64,000 nucleotides of DNA from Globodera rostochiensis. Its lineage: Eukaryota > Nematoda > Chromadorea > Rhabditida > Heteroderidae. The position numbers and the translations under genes were made by a program. Under the pieces are notes generated by a model that did not search any database, had not been told where the DNA came from, and saw only the letters and a program-made list of their open reading frames with translations. The stretch spans positions 248,001-312,000 of the forward strand of contig JAEVLN010000026.1 of NCBI GenBank assembly GCA_018350325.1, in the 5' to 3' direction. Position 1 is the first letter of the stretch, and every line of letters starts with the position of its first letter. Positions 21,356 through 34,495 of this stretch are shown here, piece by piece.

Positions 21356-21715
21356 CGCGACCGGGATTTTTGGGAAAAACCGGGACCGGGACCGTGAAAG
21401 CCGGCATCGGGACTAGGACTTTGAACCGGGATCGGGATTTCGATTTTTCAAAAACCGGGACCGGGACCGTGAAAGCCGGGATCGGGACTAGGACTTTGAA
21501 CCGGGATCGGGATTTCGATTTTTCAAAAACAGGGGACCGGGACCGTGAAAGCCGGGATCGGGACTAGGACTTTGAACCGGGATCGGGATTTTCAAAAACC
21601 GGGACCGGGACCGTGAAAGCCGGGATCGGGACTAGGATTTTGAACCGGGATTGGGATTTTCAAAAACCGGGATCGGGATCCCAAAAACCGGAATAATCCC
21701 GACCGATCCCGAACC
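21356..21715. repeat. 73-76-bp tandem repeat rich in CCGGGA
   Basis: Four to five units of the form ACCGGGACCGGGACCGTGAA, then GGGACTAGGACTTTGAACC and a GATTTCGATTTTTC spacer. The last units are shortened. It lies inside an intron of the aldo-keto reductase remnant. Confidence 0.85.
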
Positions 21716-22204
21716 AACTCCAATTAATAATAATGTGACTTAAAATGAAACCCATCAAATTGCTCCACACATTGTGTCACACAAAAATGGGCATAATCGG
21801 AAACGGAATGGAATTTGCTTTTGTCAATGTCACGCGTTGCCATGAACAATCGCTCGGCCGTTTGTGGTCGAACAATGTTAATTTTTGCACTGATAAACAC
21901 ATCGGTACGGTTGAGACCAAACCATGGCAAATATTTCTTTAAAAAAACAATTTTTAATAATTAATTTTTTTATTTAAAAAATTATTCTCATATTTTATTG
22001 CCTTAATTGCTTTGCTAATTTGTCCACGATTATGGCTAAAAAATGTAAGGTCAAATTGACGGAATCCTGCTTCGAATGCTATCTAAAAAATGGGGAATCA
22101 TTATTATTATTATTATTTTATATTATTTATTGTTTGTTTTTTTGTACTAGCCCTAATTGAGGGTACAATTTCTCTGACTTTTTGTTTTTACAATATATGT
22201 ATTA

Positions 22205-22315
22205 TTACTGGGGATGCTCGAGACTTGAAATTTACCGAGAGTCGAGACCGAGATGAGACCCAAAAACCGAGAAATTTCTCGAGTCGAGGTCGAGACTCTC
22301 GAGAATCCCTAATTA
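22205..22315. repeat. CGAGA/TCTCG dispersed repeat (copy 4)
   Basis: Contains CTCGAGACTTGAAATTTACC and TTTCTCGAGTCGAGGTCGAG. The segment is self-complementary and could form a hairpin. Best match to the copy at 19970-20105. Confidence 0.55.
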
Positions 22316-22601
22316 GTACACTCACCAGAATCCATTGTTCTGCCTCCAATTCACCCCAACTTGGCGAGCACTGAAACCCAATTTTGGGCATAAAATTGCC
22401 ACTCAGCAATCGCCACCGTCCGCCCGGAATATCGGCAAAGCTGGCAATCTCTACATATTATAATTGAAAAAATTATTTTGTCAAAAAATCATTTGTTTTT
22501 AAATTTTTTTTATTACTCGGCGGGCAATTGCATTACAGTACACTTGTGTTTACTTTGGGCCCCTGGATATTTATTTGTAAATTTTGGAAAAAGTTTCCAT
22601 T

Positions 22602-22686
22602 TACCGTATTATCTCTAATTATTACCCAGCCCCGGAGGGTCGAAAATTAATTACCCTGGGTAATAATTAGAGATAAAAATACGGTA
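22602..22686. mobile_element. 85-bp hairpin element (MITE-like)
   Basis: Arms TACCGTATT-ATCTCTAATTATTACCCAG (22602-22629) and its near-exact complement (22656-22686) enclose a 26-bp loop containing CCCGGAGGG. The right arm has a few extra A residues. Such compact foldbacks are typical of tiny MITEs. No target duplication was resolved by eye. Confidence 0.6.
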
Positions 22687-22863
22687 GTTGGCTTTGACTT
22701 CAAAAAACAATTATCTAATCCCAAATTCTCCCGCATTTGGCTGATTTTTATGATTTTATTATGCTTTTTTGCCTTCATATCGGATGTCAATGACGCCTGT
22801 GTTTTTGCGCAAAATAAAGAAAAAATAAATCTAAAAATAAATTTAAATGAAGCGGAAAAAGCC

Positions 22864-23707
22864 TTAGGGGCTCATTATTACCGGACTCGATGAAGATTCA
22901 TCGTCGCACTCGCTGTTACTGTTCTGTAAATTACGTGTAAAAATGTTTATAGAATTTATTTTAATTTTGTAAAATAATTCTAAATTTTTATATTTTCTCG
23001 CGCACCTTATTATTATAGTTAGTCTGTTTAAAAAGTATTTGGAGACGAAAAAGTCTGCCCGAAACTTGTTGTTTGGATGCACGGACGATCCGAACAAGCT
23101 TCAGGGTCGCCATTCCATGGCTGATCCGATCGGTGTTCATTTTGTCAACAGCAATTGTCGCAATTTCCTTTGATTTTAAAATAGATTTGTGTAAATGCAA
23201 TTAAAACAATTTATAGGGGTTTTTCGATAGGAATAATCTTAAAATTGTCGGGGTCAGCGGCGGACACACAACCATATAGTAATGTAGATTATAAGGTCCT
23301 CCATTTTAATGACTCAGTTTTGATAATATTAATTAAATTATTTGAAAAATGGATCACCAGAGCCAAAAAACCCACAAAACCACTTTTATAGGTTTCTTTT
23401 AGTGCTGAAAACGATAAAACAATCAAAAAAATCATTGGGCAAAGCATTTAAACCGGCTTTTGAATCGGCTAGAACTTTAAACATGCATTGAATACTGGAG
23501 CTTTTGTTTTTTAAATGATTAAATTACCGTAATTTCAGCATCCACACAGCATGGTAGAACACGAGCGCACATCGTTCCGTGAAGAATATCAAATTCGTCA
23601 AGCTGTTCAATCTCCATGCCAGAATGGTGTGGGGGAAAATCCCTGACCCATGACTCCTCAACATCATCATTATCAGCGGCGGCAGCAGCAGCAGAAGAAT
23701 CACTCAT
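22864..23707 (-). CDS. Cystatin-like protein without signal peptide
   Basis: Three exons: 23707-23525, about 23170-23015, and 22936-22864. The first encodes MSDSSAAAAAADNDDVEESW, then an acidic stretch. The second encodes EIATIAVDKMNTDRISHGMA, then LVRIVRASKQQVSGRLFRL. QQVSG fits the QxVxG loop that inserts into the papain-like protease cleft, and the AVDKMN helix before it fits the cystatin fold. The third encodes a short SNSECDDESSSS tail. Total is roughly 130 residues, the size of a single-domain cystatin. There is no signal peptide and few cysteines, so a stefin-like cytosolic role is inferred. A papain-like protease gene lies 3.6 kb away on the same strand. The boundary of exon 2 is uncertain. 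Confidence 0.5.
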
Positions 23708-24108
23708 TTATGTTGGATTGTATTTTATTTTAAGTGATCAAATCATAAACAACATTATTAATTTGAGATTGAAATTAAGATTAAAAAAGATTCTTTATAG
23801 TCGTCTTTAGCTGATGAGTGAAATTTTTGTTCAAGATTTTGATTTGAAATTTGTGTTGGCCTCAAGAGTGAAAACTTTAGAAAGTAACGGTTGATTTGGT
23901 GGCTGGCCAAAAGAAATGTTTCTTCCAATGTTTACCTTCATTTATTGTTTGTTTATTTTGATGTTGGGAAACGAATGTCGAGAGTAAAGTTGGGTAGCTC
24001 AATAACAAGTAAAGTAGATCGCAAAAGAATATTTGAAAAATATCAACCGATTAGACCAATATTTTTAAATTAGCAGAGGAGAAAAATATAGAAAAATATT
24101 TTTTAACA

Positions 24109-24117
24109 ACATAGACG
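24109..24117. repeat. 9-bp target-site duplication, left
   Basis: ACATAGACG directly abuts the left terminus of the MULE and is repeated exactly at 27019-27027 after its right terminus. Nine bp is the characteristic duplication length for Mutator-like elements. Confidence 0.85.
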
Positions 24118-24345
24118 GCGCTAGGACAAAATCCCTAACGGTCAAAATCACTAACGGTCATAATCCCTAACGGTCAAAATCCCTAATAACCCAAAAGCGG
24201 ACAAAATCCCTAATGGCTTGAAAACGGTCAAAATCCCTAACGGTCATAATCCCTAACGGTCAAAATCCCTAATAACCCAAAAGCGGACAAAATCCCTAAT
24301 GGCTTGAAAACGGACAAAATCCCTAAGAAAATCCCTAATAGCGGA
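24118..24345. repeat. MULE left terminal region with subterminal repeats
   Basis: An array of 15-30-bp units each containing AAAATCCCTAA, alternating ACGGTC, AGCGGAC and TGGCTTGAAAACGG links. Part of the unit block is tandemly duplicated. Such clustered subterminal motifs are typical binding sites for MULE transposase. Confidence 0.8.
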
Positions 24346-24520
24346 ATTTCCGTTTTTTTACCTTCGAATGAATCTGATAGGTGCCAAGCGCTAACAAATC
24401 AGTTTAAACCATAAAAAACACGCCAATCTTTAGTCAATTTTCCAATTTATTAACCAATAAAAGTAAAAATTTCATTTCTTGTTCAACAATAATCAATTGA
24501 TCACCGCGTAAAAAATAGTA

Positions 24521-26702
24521 TCAAACATTGTAAATTTGAGAATCGTTTCCAGTATTTTCCTCCGTCAATTCAAGGTCCTCAGCAGTCGACTCTTCCTCTC
24601 GCGCATTCTCCAAATTTCGAACTCTAATGCCGGCGACGTACCCTTGAATTTGAAGCCCAATCAGTGTTAACACATTGAGTAAATCTTCGTTAGTGACGTA
24701 TTCAGCGCGCGCTAAGGTCGTCATCAGGCGATTTTCTCTGATAACGTACTGCTTTCGACGTACATGATTAAATGACCTGGCCGCTCGCGCTATGTCGCAC
24801 TGCTTATCAATGTCAGACTTTAAAGCAAACAACAGATCTGAGAGGGCCGGATGATGATTCAGTTCCCGCTGAATTTAGGCATTCATTATATTTTAAAATT
24901 TATAAGAATTATGCTAACCGCCATTTGCTGATGCGACGCCTCCATCGCGTTGTTTGTTTTTTCAATTGACGCCAAAGCCCGGTGGTTTACATTCCAAAAA
25001 GAAATTTTGAACTGGGGAGGTCTGATGATAAGATGCTCCCAGCGTGGAACAACGTTTGCTTGTTGCTGTTGTACGCGCTGGATGTAGTCGTGGTCGCTTA
25101 CTAAAAATTTAGAGCGTGCCGATGTCGTTTTGTCGTCGTTGTTTAGTTTTACAAATGGACGAGCCATATGTGTCGTCTATCCTCGGTGCAAATGCAATGT
25201 CAACTCCTTCCTCAAGCTCGTGTGCAGTCAGTCCAATGAAAATTCGCGCCACATAGCCTAAAAATGGCTGGCATCCAATGGGCGCACGCTCAACCAATAA
25301 TACGAAGGCTCGTCTCACTTCTTCTGGTGGAATATAGGCGAGAGACAAAACATCGCTTAAAAGAATTGATTTTTAAATGGTATTTTAAGTGTAAAATGGA
25401 TAACCGAAAAGTGCGTCGCATGAGTTCAGCGCGCTGATTTTCCTCATTCGCTTGAGCGAACAACCCAAGATCTTTCCATTTTTTAAAGAGAAATTGCCCT
25501 CGATGAAATTGACAGCCGCTCAGACGCGTCAGTGGAAACACTAGCTCAAACGATTTCAACTCAGCTTTCTCAAAATCCGACATTACTGAAACTTAGAGCT
25601 GTTAAAAAAAAAAATTTTTGCAAACCGGCGATAGGTTCAACCGGTGCAATGGCCTGTTTAACCGCCCTCAATGCCTCCTCATAATAACACGTCCGTTTTC
25701 CTGGCAGTAAACAGTTAACACAAATCACTAATCGCCGATTGACAAAGCATCCGATGACCCATAACTGCTCCCACGGAGTAGGCGCAGCACGAAACGTCCC
25801 ATCAACCGAAAATTTTAAGTTGAGACGTAGAACGTCCAGCAACTAAAGAAAGAAATAAGAAAGTTAAGATGAGTTAGTCGACTTTTGGGTGCGAAAAGAC
25901 AAGAACCGTATCACTCTGCCCTGGACGATGTACACGGCTGTCGTAAAGTAACATATTTTGGCCTTCATAAATGAGAAGCTCCTCTGGCAATTCAATCAGA
26001 AGCGGGTTGCGAAGATTGACCTTGCTGAACACTTTTGCTTTCTCCCTTAAACTGAGAATACTAAAATGGCTTATGGAATGAAAGGGAATAGCCACAAATT
26101 AGCATTTCTGCTGACCTACCTCCGCATCATTCTTGCTAGGGCCTCATCCGATCCAACCATGAAGAAAGCTTCATCATTTAAACCGACACGTGCGACTGAC
26201 AAAACCTTAGCTGCTTTCAATCGACGTCCACCTCTTGATTCGGTCTCCAATTTCATCACTTGGCGTGCCGCTTCTGCATATTTTCGGGAAGGCTCAGCTG
26301 AATGGTTGTGCTCAATCCCTCTTATTCTGCCCATGAGTCGTCCATCTTCCTCCTCGGAATCAATAATTGCAGTTTGTCGGCAACCCGCAAATGGACAAGA
26401 GAAGTGATTTTTCACTCTCCGGATGTATCGGTATCCTAATTTTAAAAAATTATATCACTTATCATTAAAAAAAACTAACCATTAAACCATAAACACATTC
26501 CACCCTTTTGTGTAACGCCTCTTTGAAATTCAACGAGTGTTGCCGGGTCAACATTTTCTTGGTTCTTGCCTTCTCTTGGATGTGGAATGGAGTCTTCTTC
26601 AAGTGGAAGTGTGCTTTCATCTGCAGCGAGAATTTCACGTCTCGACCTCTTTTCAGCTCGCTGCAATTCTTGTATTTGTTCGCGCAGTGTGCGCTTAATC
26701 AT
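24521..26702 (-). CDS. MULE transposase with N-terminal FLYWCH zinc finger
   Basis: The start at 26702 reads MIKRTLREQIQELQRAEKRS. A FLYWCH zinc finger follows (GYRYIRRVKNHFSCPFAGC and later IRGIEHNHSA). Then come a linker (PEELLIYEGQNMLLYDSRVH) and the MULE/DDE domain. The first catalytic Asp is in FSVDGTFRAAPTPWEQLWVI, a second acidic patch in MSDFEKAELKSF with GCQFHRGQFLFKKW, and the likely catalytic Glu in TNNAMEASHQ after ISFWNV. A charged C-terminus stops at 24521. Roughly eight exons join in frame: for example TTTTCG/GTTATC to AG/CGATG, and a 60-nt intron near 25110-25165 restores the frame between two overlapping open frames. No disabling stop was found. The donor near 25880 is weak. 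Confidence 0.82.
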
Positions 26703-26789
26703 AATATATATGCTTAAAATTGAAAAGGTGAATCTAAAAGTTAGTTTTTAATCTATAAAATTAACGCAAACCACTCTATTTTTCGAGAA

Positions 26790-27018
26790 TTGCAAAATTA
26801 GGGATTTTGACCGCTTTTGGGTTATTAGGGATTTTGACCGTTAGGGATTTTGTCCGTTTTTAAGCCATTAGGGATTTTGTCCGCTTTTGGGTTATTAGGG
26901 ATTTTGACCGTTAGGGATTTTGTCCGATAGGGATTTTGACCGTTTTTGGCTGATTAGGGATTTTGACCGCTTTTGGGTTATTAGGGATTTTGACCGTTAG
27001 GGATTTTGTCCTGACACG
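26790..27018. repeat. MULE right terminal region with subterminal repeats
   Basis: The complement of the left terminus: repeated TTAGGGATTTTGACCG and GGGATTTTGTCCG units with CTTTTGGGTTATTA links. It ends TTAGGGATTTTGTCCTGACACG immediately before the target duplication. Confidence 0.8.
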
Positions 27019-27027
27019 ACATAGACG
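27019..27027. repeat. 9-bp target-site duplication, right
   Basis: ACATAGACG, identical to 24109-24117, directly follows the right terminus of the MULE. Confidence 0.85.
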
Positions 27028-27183
27028 AGCCAGAGATGGCATTTTTTTGTTCAAAACAAGAAATTAATATTAAATTGATTTGTCAGTGCGGAAACACCTC
27101 ATTTTATTTAAAGTTTAATTGAAATTGTGATTTATTTGAAATTCGGAAATAACAAACACAATTAAAACCATTTGATGGGCTCA

Positions 27184-27352
27184 AAGCGAAAACTTTTGGC
27201 TGATTCAAAACAGCCACGGAGCAAGCTGGGGAATCGATGGGGTCGGCAAATTTATTAGGAGGCAAAAGAAGTGTGGAATAAAGGGATTTAATTATTATAT
27301 AAAAAATGCCGTGAACATAAAGTTCAATTTATATTCACTACACTTTCTATAA
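27184..27352 (+). pseudogene. Inverted copy of the last exon of the papain-like protease gene
   Basis: The plus strand reads FWLIQNSHGASWGIDGVGKF, then KKCGIKGFNYYIKNAVNI, paralogous to the minus-strand terminal exon (FWLVQNSHGASWGIEGIGKF, NKCGIEEFTYFIESVVNI). The two copies meet tail to tail at about 27323 with essentially no spacer, forming a palindrome with arms of about 140 bp. It has no upstream exons, so it is a fragment. Confidence 0.85.
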
Positions 27353-30300
27353 AATAAGTAAATTCCTCAATCCCACACTTGTTTTGACCTCTAATAAATT
27401 TGCCGATGCCCTCTATTCCCCAACTGGCGCCGTGGCTGTTCTGAACCAGCCAAAAGTCTTTCTCCGCTTCGTGGCCATACCCTACGATGGTTATCACATG
27501 CATCGTGACGTTCTGCCGTCTTTCTGCCTCCTCGCATTCCTCTACACTCGGATCGTACACGAATTCCCCGCTGTAGTCTCCGAATGAAGATGGCGCAAAG
27601 ATTCCTTAATAACACAAATAAATTTTTATTGAAAATATATTTATATAAAAGTAAAACGCACGCGTTACTAATGGGAGACGACTAGCTGTGACGTAATCCA
27701 TTGCAGCTTTGGCCCCCTGGAGGGCCCCAAACTTTTCAGCCTTGTAAAAAAGCCCTTCTTTCTTTGTTCTGGCAATCGCCACTTTGCTCTCAATCCCGCA
27801 TTCTTGGGGGTGTCTTGTCCTTCCACTATTATACTCGTAATAGGAGTTTAACGGCAGACCATCCGTTTTGATGAGACTAAAAATCATTGGTTTATTCCAG
27901 GGATGGGATTCGCACTTGTGGATGCTAAGTCTAGTACTTAGAAACGGACACTCGAATATATTTGGAATAATAAGAATTTGGCGTGAGTGTTGAAAATTTT
28001 GACATTTTAACAGAGGAGCTCACGATTTGGCTTTATGTATACAAAATGATCATCTATATATAAAAAGGAGACATGTCCGTCCGTCCGTCCGGATGTTATA
28101 GCGGGAAAAGGGAGGTTTGAAAATAAGGAAGTCGTTGTGATAAAAAGAGTTGTTTGAAATGAAAAAAGAAAATGTTTTGATTGGGCAGCAGAGATTAGCG
28201 GTTGGTAAAGAAAAAGTTAGTGAAACTTCCAGTGGTGTCTGTGGTGTAGTGGATAAGCGCTTTAGCGTTTAATACGTAAAGGGTTGGTTCAAATCCCGAA
28301 TTCAAAATTTTTTTCAATTAATTAAAATAGAACTACCTAAACATGTTTTAAATTCATTTTTTAATTTTTTTAAAAGCAAAATAAATTTTGTTAAAAAACT
28401 TTTTAATAAAGATAAAAAGGAAAACCAGTGCAAAAATAAGTGCCGAGCGGGAAAAGTGCCAAAAGGGAAAAAGAGAGAAAATGCCGAGAGGAATAGTGCC
28501 TAGAGGGAAAGTGCCAAAAGGCAAAAGCCAAAAGGTAAAAGTGCCCAAAGGGGAAAAAGGGAGAAAATGCCAAGAGGGGACGGTGCAAAAGGGGAAAAAG
28601 GGAAAATCAAGAGTGAAAAATGCCGTAAGATGAAAATGCCAAAAGGGAAAAGTGCCCAAAGGGGAAAAAGGGAGAAAATGCCAAGAGGGAACAGTGCCAA
28701 AAGGGAAAATGTCAAAATAAAAAAGTGCCAAAAGGCAAAATGCCAAGAGAGAACGGTGCAAAAGGGGAAAAAGGGAAAATCAAGAGTGAAAAGTGCCACA
28801 AGATGAAAATGCCAAAAGCAAAAAGGTGAAATGCCACGGGGAAAAGCCAAATGTGGGGAAAATGCCTAGCGGGAAAAGTGCCAAAAGGAAAAAGTGTCAA
28901 AAGGGAAAAAGAGAAAAAATGCCAGGAGGAAACAGTGCCAAGAGAGAAAGTGCCAAAAGCGAAAATGCCAAAAGGAAATAGTGCTTAAAGGTGAAAGGGT
29001 AAAAAGGGAGAAAATGTCAAGAGGGAACAGTGCCAAAAGGGAAAAGAGAGAAAATGCCAAGAAGAATGCGGCAAAAGTGCCAAAAAGGAAAATGGCAAAA
29101 GGGAAAAGTGCCCAAAGGTGAAAAAGGTAAAAAGGGAGATAATGTCAAGAGGGAACAGTGCTAAAAGGAAAAATCTAGAGTGAAAAGTGCCATAAGACTA
29201 GGATGCCAAAAGGTGAAATGCCAAGGGGGAAAAGCCAAATGCGGGGAAAAGTTCCAAGCGAGAAAAATGCCAAAAGGGAAAAGTGTCAAAAGGAAAAAGA
29301 AAGAAAATGCCAAGAGGAATAGTGCGTGCCAAGTTGAAAATTGCCAAGCGGCAAAAGTGCCAAAAAGCAAAATGCCAAAAGGGAACAGTGCCTAAAGGGG
29401 AAAAAGGTAAAAAGGGAGATAATGTCAAGAGGGAACAGTGCTAAAAGGAAAAATCTAGAGTGAAAAGTGCCATAAGACTAGGATGCCAAAAGGTGAAATG
29501 CCACGGCGGAAAAGCCAAAAGCCGGGAAAATGCCAAAGGGGAAAGCAAAAGAGGAAGAAGTTTCAGAAGGGAAATCAAAGGGAAAAGTGCCAAAAGTGAA
29601 AATGCCACTAGGGAAAAGCCAAAAGCGGGGAAAGTAAAAAGGGGGAATGTGCCATAAGTGGGTAAAGCTAAAAGTTGAAAATGTCAATAGGTTAAAACGC
29701 CAAGAGGAAAAAGTGTCACAAAGGGAAAAATGTCAAAAAATTCCAAGGATAAAAAGCTTTGAAGTATTTCAATCAAATCTGTTCATAACATATCCGTACT
29801 TCTAGCGGTTGGTGCGCCGTTAGGCGCACCTAAACCGCTAGTGCTTATCAAAAATGCGCCCTCTCAACATATTTCTATTTGCTATTTGGCCTGTCATGTA
29901 CTTGGAAATTAACATGTTTGTACTTGAGAATTGTCTTTACCCGATCTCAACCCTGGTTTATTCTTTGAAAGTATTAAAAGGGAGCCATTTCATATTATTT
30001 ATTTTTATTAAAAATTTATTTTACTCGAATGCATATCTGACAGGAATCCCCTGACACCCATTTAGAGGTCTTATACAATCGACTAGGTATTGATGGGAGT
30101 AACGCTGCAGTCGTGATTCTTTTCCTATTCGTGCATCGAACACTGCTGTTGAAAAAACAGTAGCTGAAGCAATCGCCCAACAACAACCACAGCCTTCTGT
30201 AATAATTAAAAGATTAAGAAACACATTTTTTAAAATAAATAGAAACTTAACGAAATGCAGCACGATTAAATTGGGATCAGAAAATATAGAGCATCCCTAT

Positions 30301-30573
30301 TTTTACTATTAGCCATCATTTTTGCAAATAGGGATGCCTAGTGCGCAAGAATTTACCGTATATAAAATACAAAAAGTTGTTAGTAGATATTTATATAATT
30401 TATTATAAATTTGACTATTTACCTTGATCCGCCGTGGTTGGAATTCTCCGTTCTCCACTCTTTGAAAATCTTAAATCCAACTGTGCTGGATACTCGTTGT
30501 CTAAAAAGTGTGTTGACGGTGAGTAAATTAGGAACACCCAATAAGCGAATATTGCGTAAAGAATTTCTATCAT
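27324..30573 (-). CDS. Secreted papain-family (C1A) cysteine protease without propeptide
   Basis: The start at 30573 opens MIEILYAIFAYWVFLIYSPS, a credible signal peptide. About 35 codons later come LRFSKSGERRIPTTADQE and GCGCCWAIASATVFSTAV (exon break inside the Glu), giving the oxyanion Gln and active-site Cys. Further exons give YSHQYLVDCIRPLNGCQG, LPLNSYYEYNSGRTRHPQEC and MHVITIVGYGHEAEKDFWLV (catalytic His). QNSHGASWG follows, with catalytic Asn but His in place of the usual Trp, and a stop at 27324. The I29 inhibitor propeptide expected between signal and mature enzyme is absent, which is odd for this family. One intron of about 2.1 kb is filled with degenerate repeats and a tRNA-like element. 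Cathepsin B, L or Z assignment is unsure. Confidence 0.75.
28234..28310 (+). repeat. tRNA-like sequence, probable SINE head or tRNA pseudogene
   Basis: Contains an RNA polymerase III A box (TGGTGTAGTGG, 28242-28252) and B box (GGTTCAAATCC, 28286-28296) at tRNA spacing. GTGT and GCGC can form the D stem. The anticodon stem needs a bulge, the T stem has mismatches, and the acceptor ends do not pair. I therefore do not call a functional tRNA. It lies in the large intron of the protease gene, on the opposite strand. Confidence 0.5.
28390..29755. repeat. Degenerate AAAAGTGCCAAAAGGG repeat tract
   Basis: A purine-rich tract of imperfect units such as GGGAAAAGTGCCAAAAGG and GGAGAAAATGCCAAGAGG. Two longer near-identical blocks (from about 29120 and from about 29405) show higher-order duplication. 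It fills the large intron of the papain-like protease gene. The strand asymmetry keeps many frames open (lysine-rich plus, phenylalanine-rich minus); these are not genes. Confidence 0.85.
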
Positions 30574-30599
30574 TTTTGTTGTCTAAATATTTTTTAAAA

Positions 30600-30974
30600 A
30601 TTTGTTGTCCTCTAACCGGGGTCGGTAAAACATCCGTTGAGACGCAAAACTCTACAATTACCGTTTTAACGATTAAACAACACAATGGCCAAAGCGTTCA
30701 CCAGCCCCCCCCCCCCGCAAGCCCCACGGTACGGTATGCACAAATCGGATGCCGTTTTTCAACTCAAAATTCTGTTTAATCAGTCACCAAAGACACAAAA
30801 TAGATCATCTGACGCCTACAGTTTTGAGATGTCTTTTAACAACAATAGATTAAATGTAGCGGTGACCATAAGATAGGAGGAAAAGAACAACAAAAAAGCA
30901 CACAGCCGACCCATCAACAATTTAATGACAACCCAAACAATTTCTCTCCATATCCTTCCGGTAGGCGTCGTTTG
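30600..30974. other. Spacer between protease start and EF-2 3' end
   Basis: No recognisable gene. Contains a C-homopolymer near 30706 and short open frames without motifs. It would hold the protease promoter and the EF-2 3' untranslated region. Confidence 0.5.

Positions 30975-34495
<3,521 letters not shown>

Larger units (their letters stand above)
20708..22440 (-). pseudogene. Aldo-keto reductase family gene, incomplete and missing catalytic Tyr
   Basis: Minus-strand exons in order: LLSGNFMPKIGF (near 22400); AFEAGFRQFDLTFFSHN (near 22070); PWFGLNRTDVFISAKINIV (near 21920); RYIDLCMVHYPRDIFEHV (near 21230); RSIGTANFESDHVEHLVRDG and VVQCEMHPFLQREDLLDYC (near 20800). These match the aldo-keto reductase barrel in order. 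The Lys of SAK and the His of MVHYP are present. The DTAxxYxNE motif reads DLTFFSHNRGQ, so the catalytic Tyr is replaced by Ser. No exon for the C-terminal AYSPLG region and cofactor loop is found after 20708. The middle intron is filled by a 73-76-bp tandem repeat. Likely a pseudogene or inactive remnant. Confidence 0.6.
24118..27018. mobile_element. Mutator-like element (MULE) with FLYWCH/DDE transposase
   Basis: A 2.9-kb element bounded by inverted termini. Left begins GCGCTAGGACAAAATCCCTA; the right end in complement begins CGTGTCAGGACAAAATCCCT. Each terminus of about 220 bp is built from repeated AAAATCCCTAACGGTC / AAAATCCCTAATAACCC units. An exact 9-bp duplication flanks it. The interior holds one multi-exon transposase gene on the minus strand. 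The exact duplication, well-preserved termini and apparently open frames argue for a recent insertion by a potentially autonomous element. Confidence 0.9.

Noticed and set aside
28234..28310. Functional tRNA gene
   Set aside because: A and B boxes are present, but acceptor stem does not pair, T stem has mismatches and the anticodon stem needs a bulge; kept only as a tRNA-like repeat.
28354..29687. Many lysine-rich or phenylalanine-rich open frames
   Set aside because: Produced by the degenerate AAAAGTGCCAAAAGGG tract in the protease intron; no gene features.
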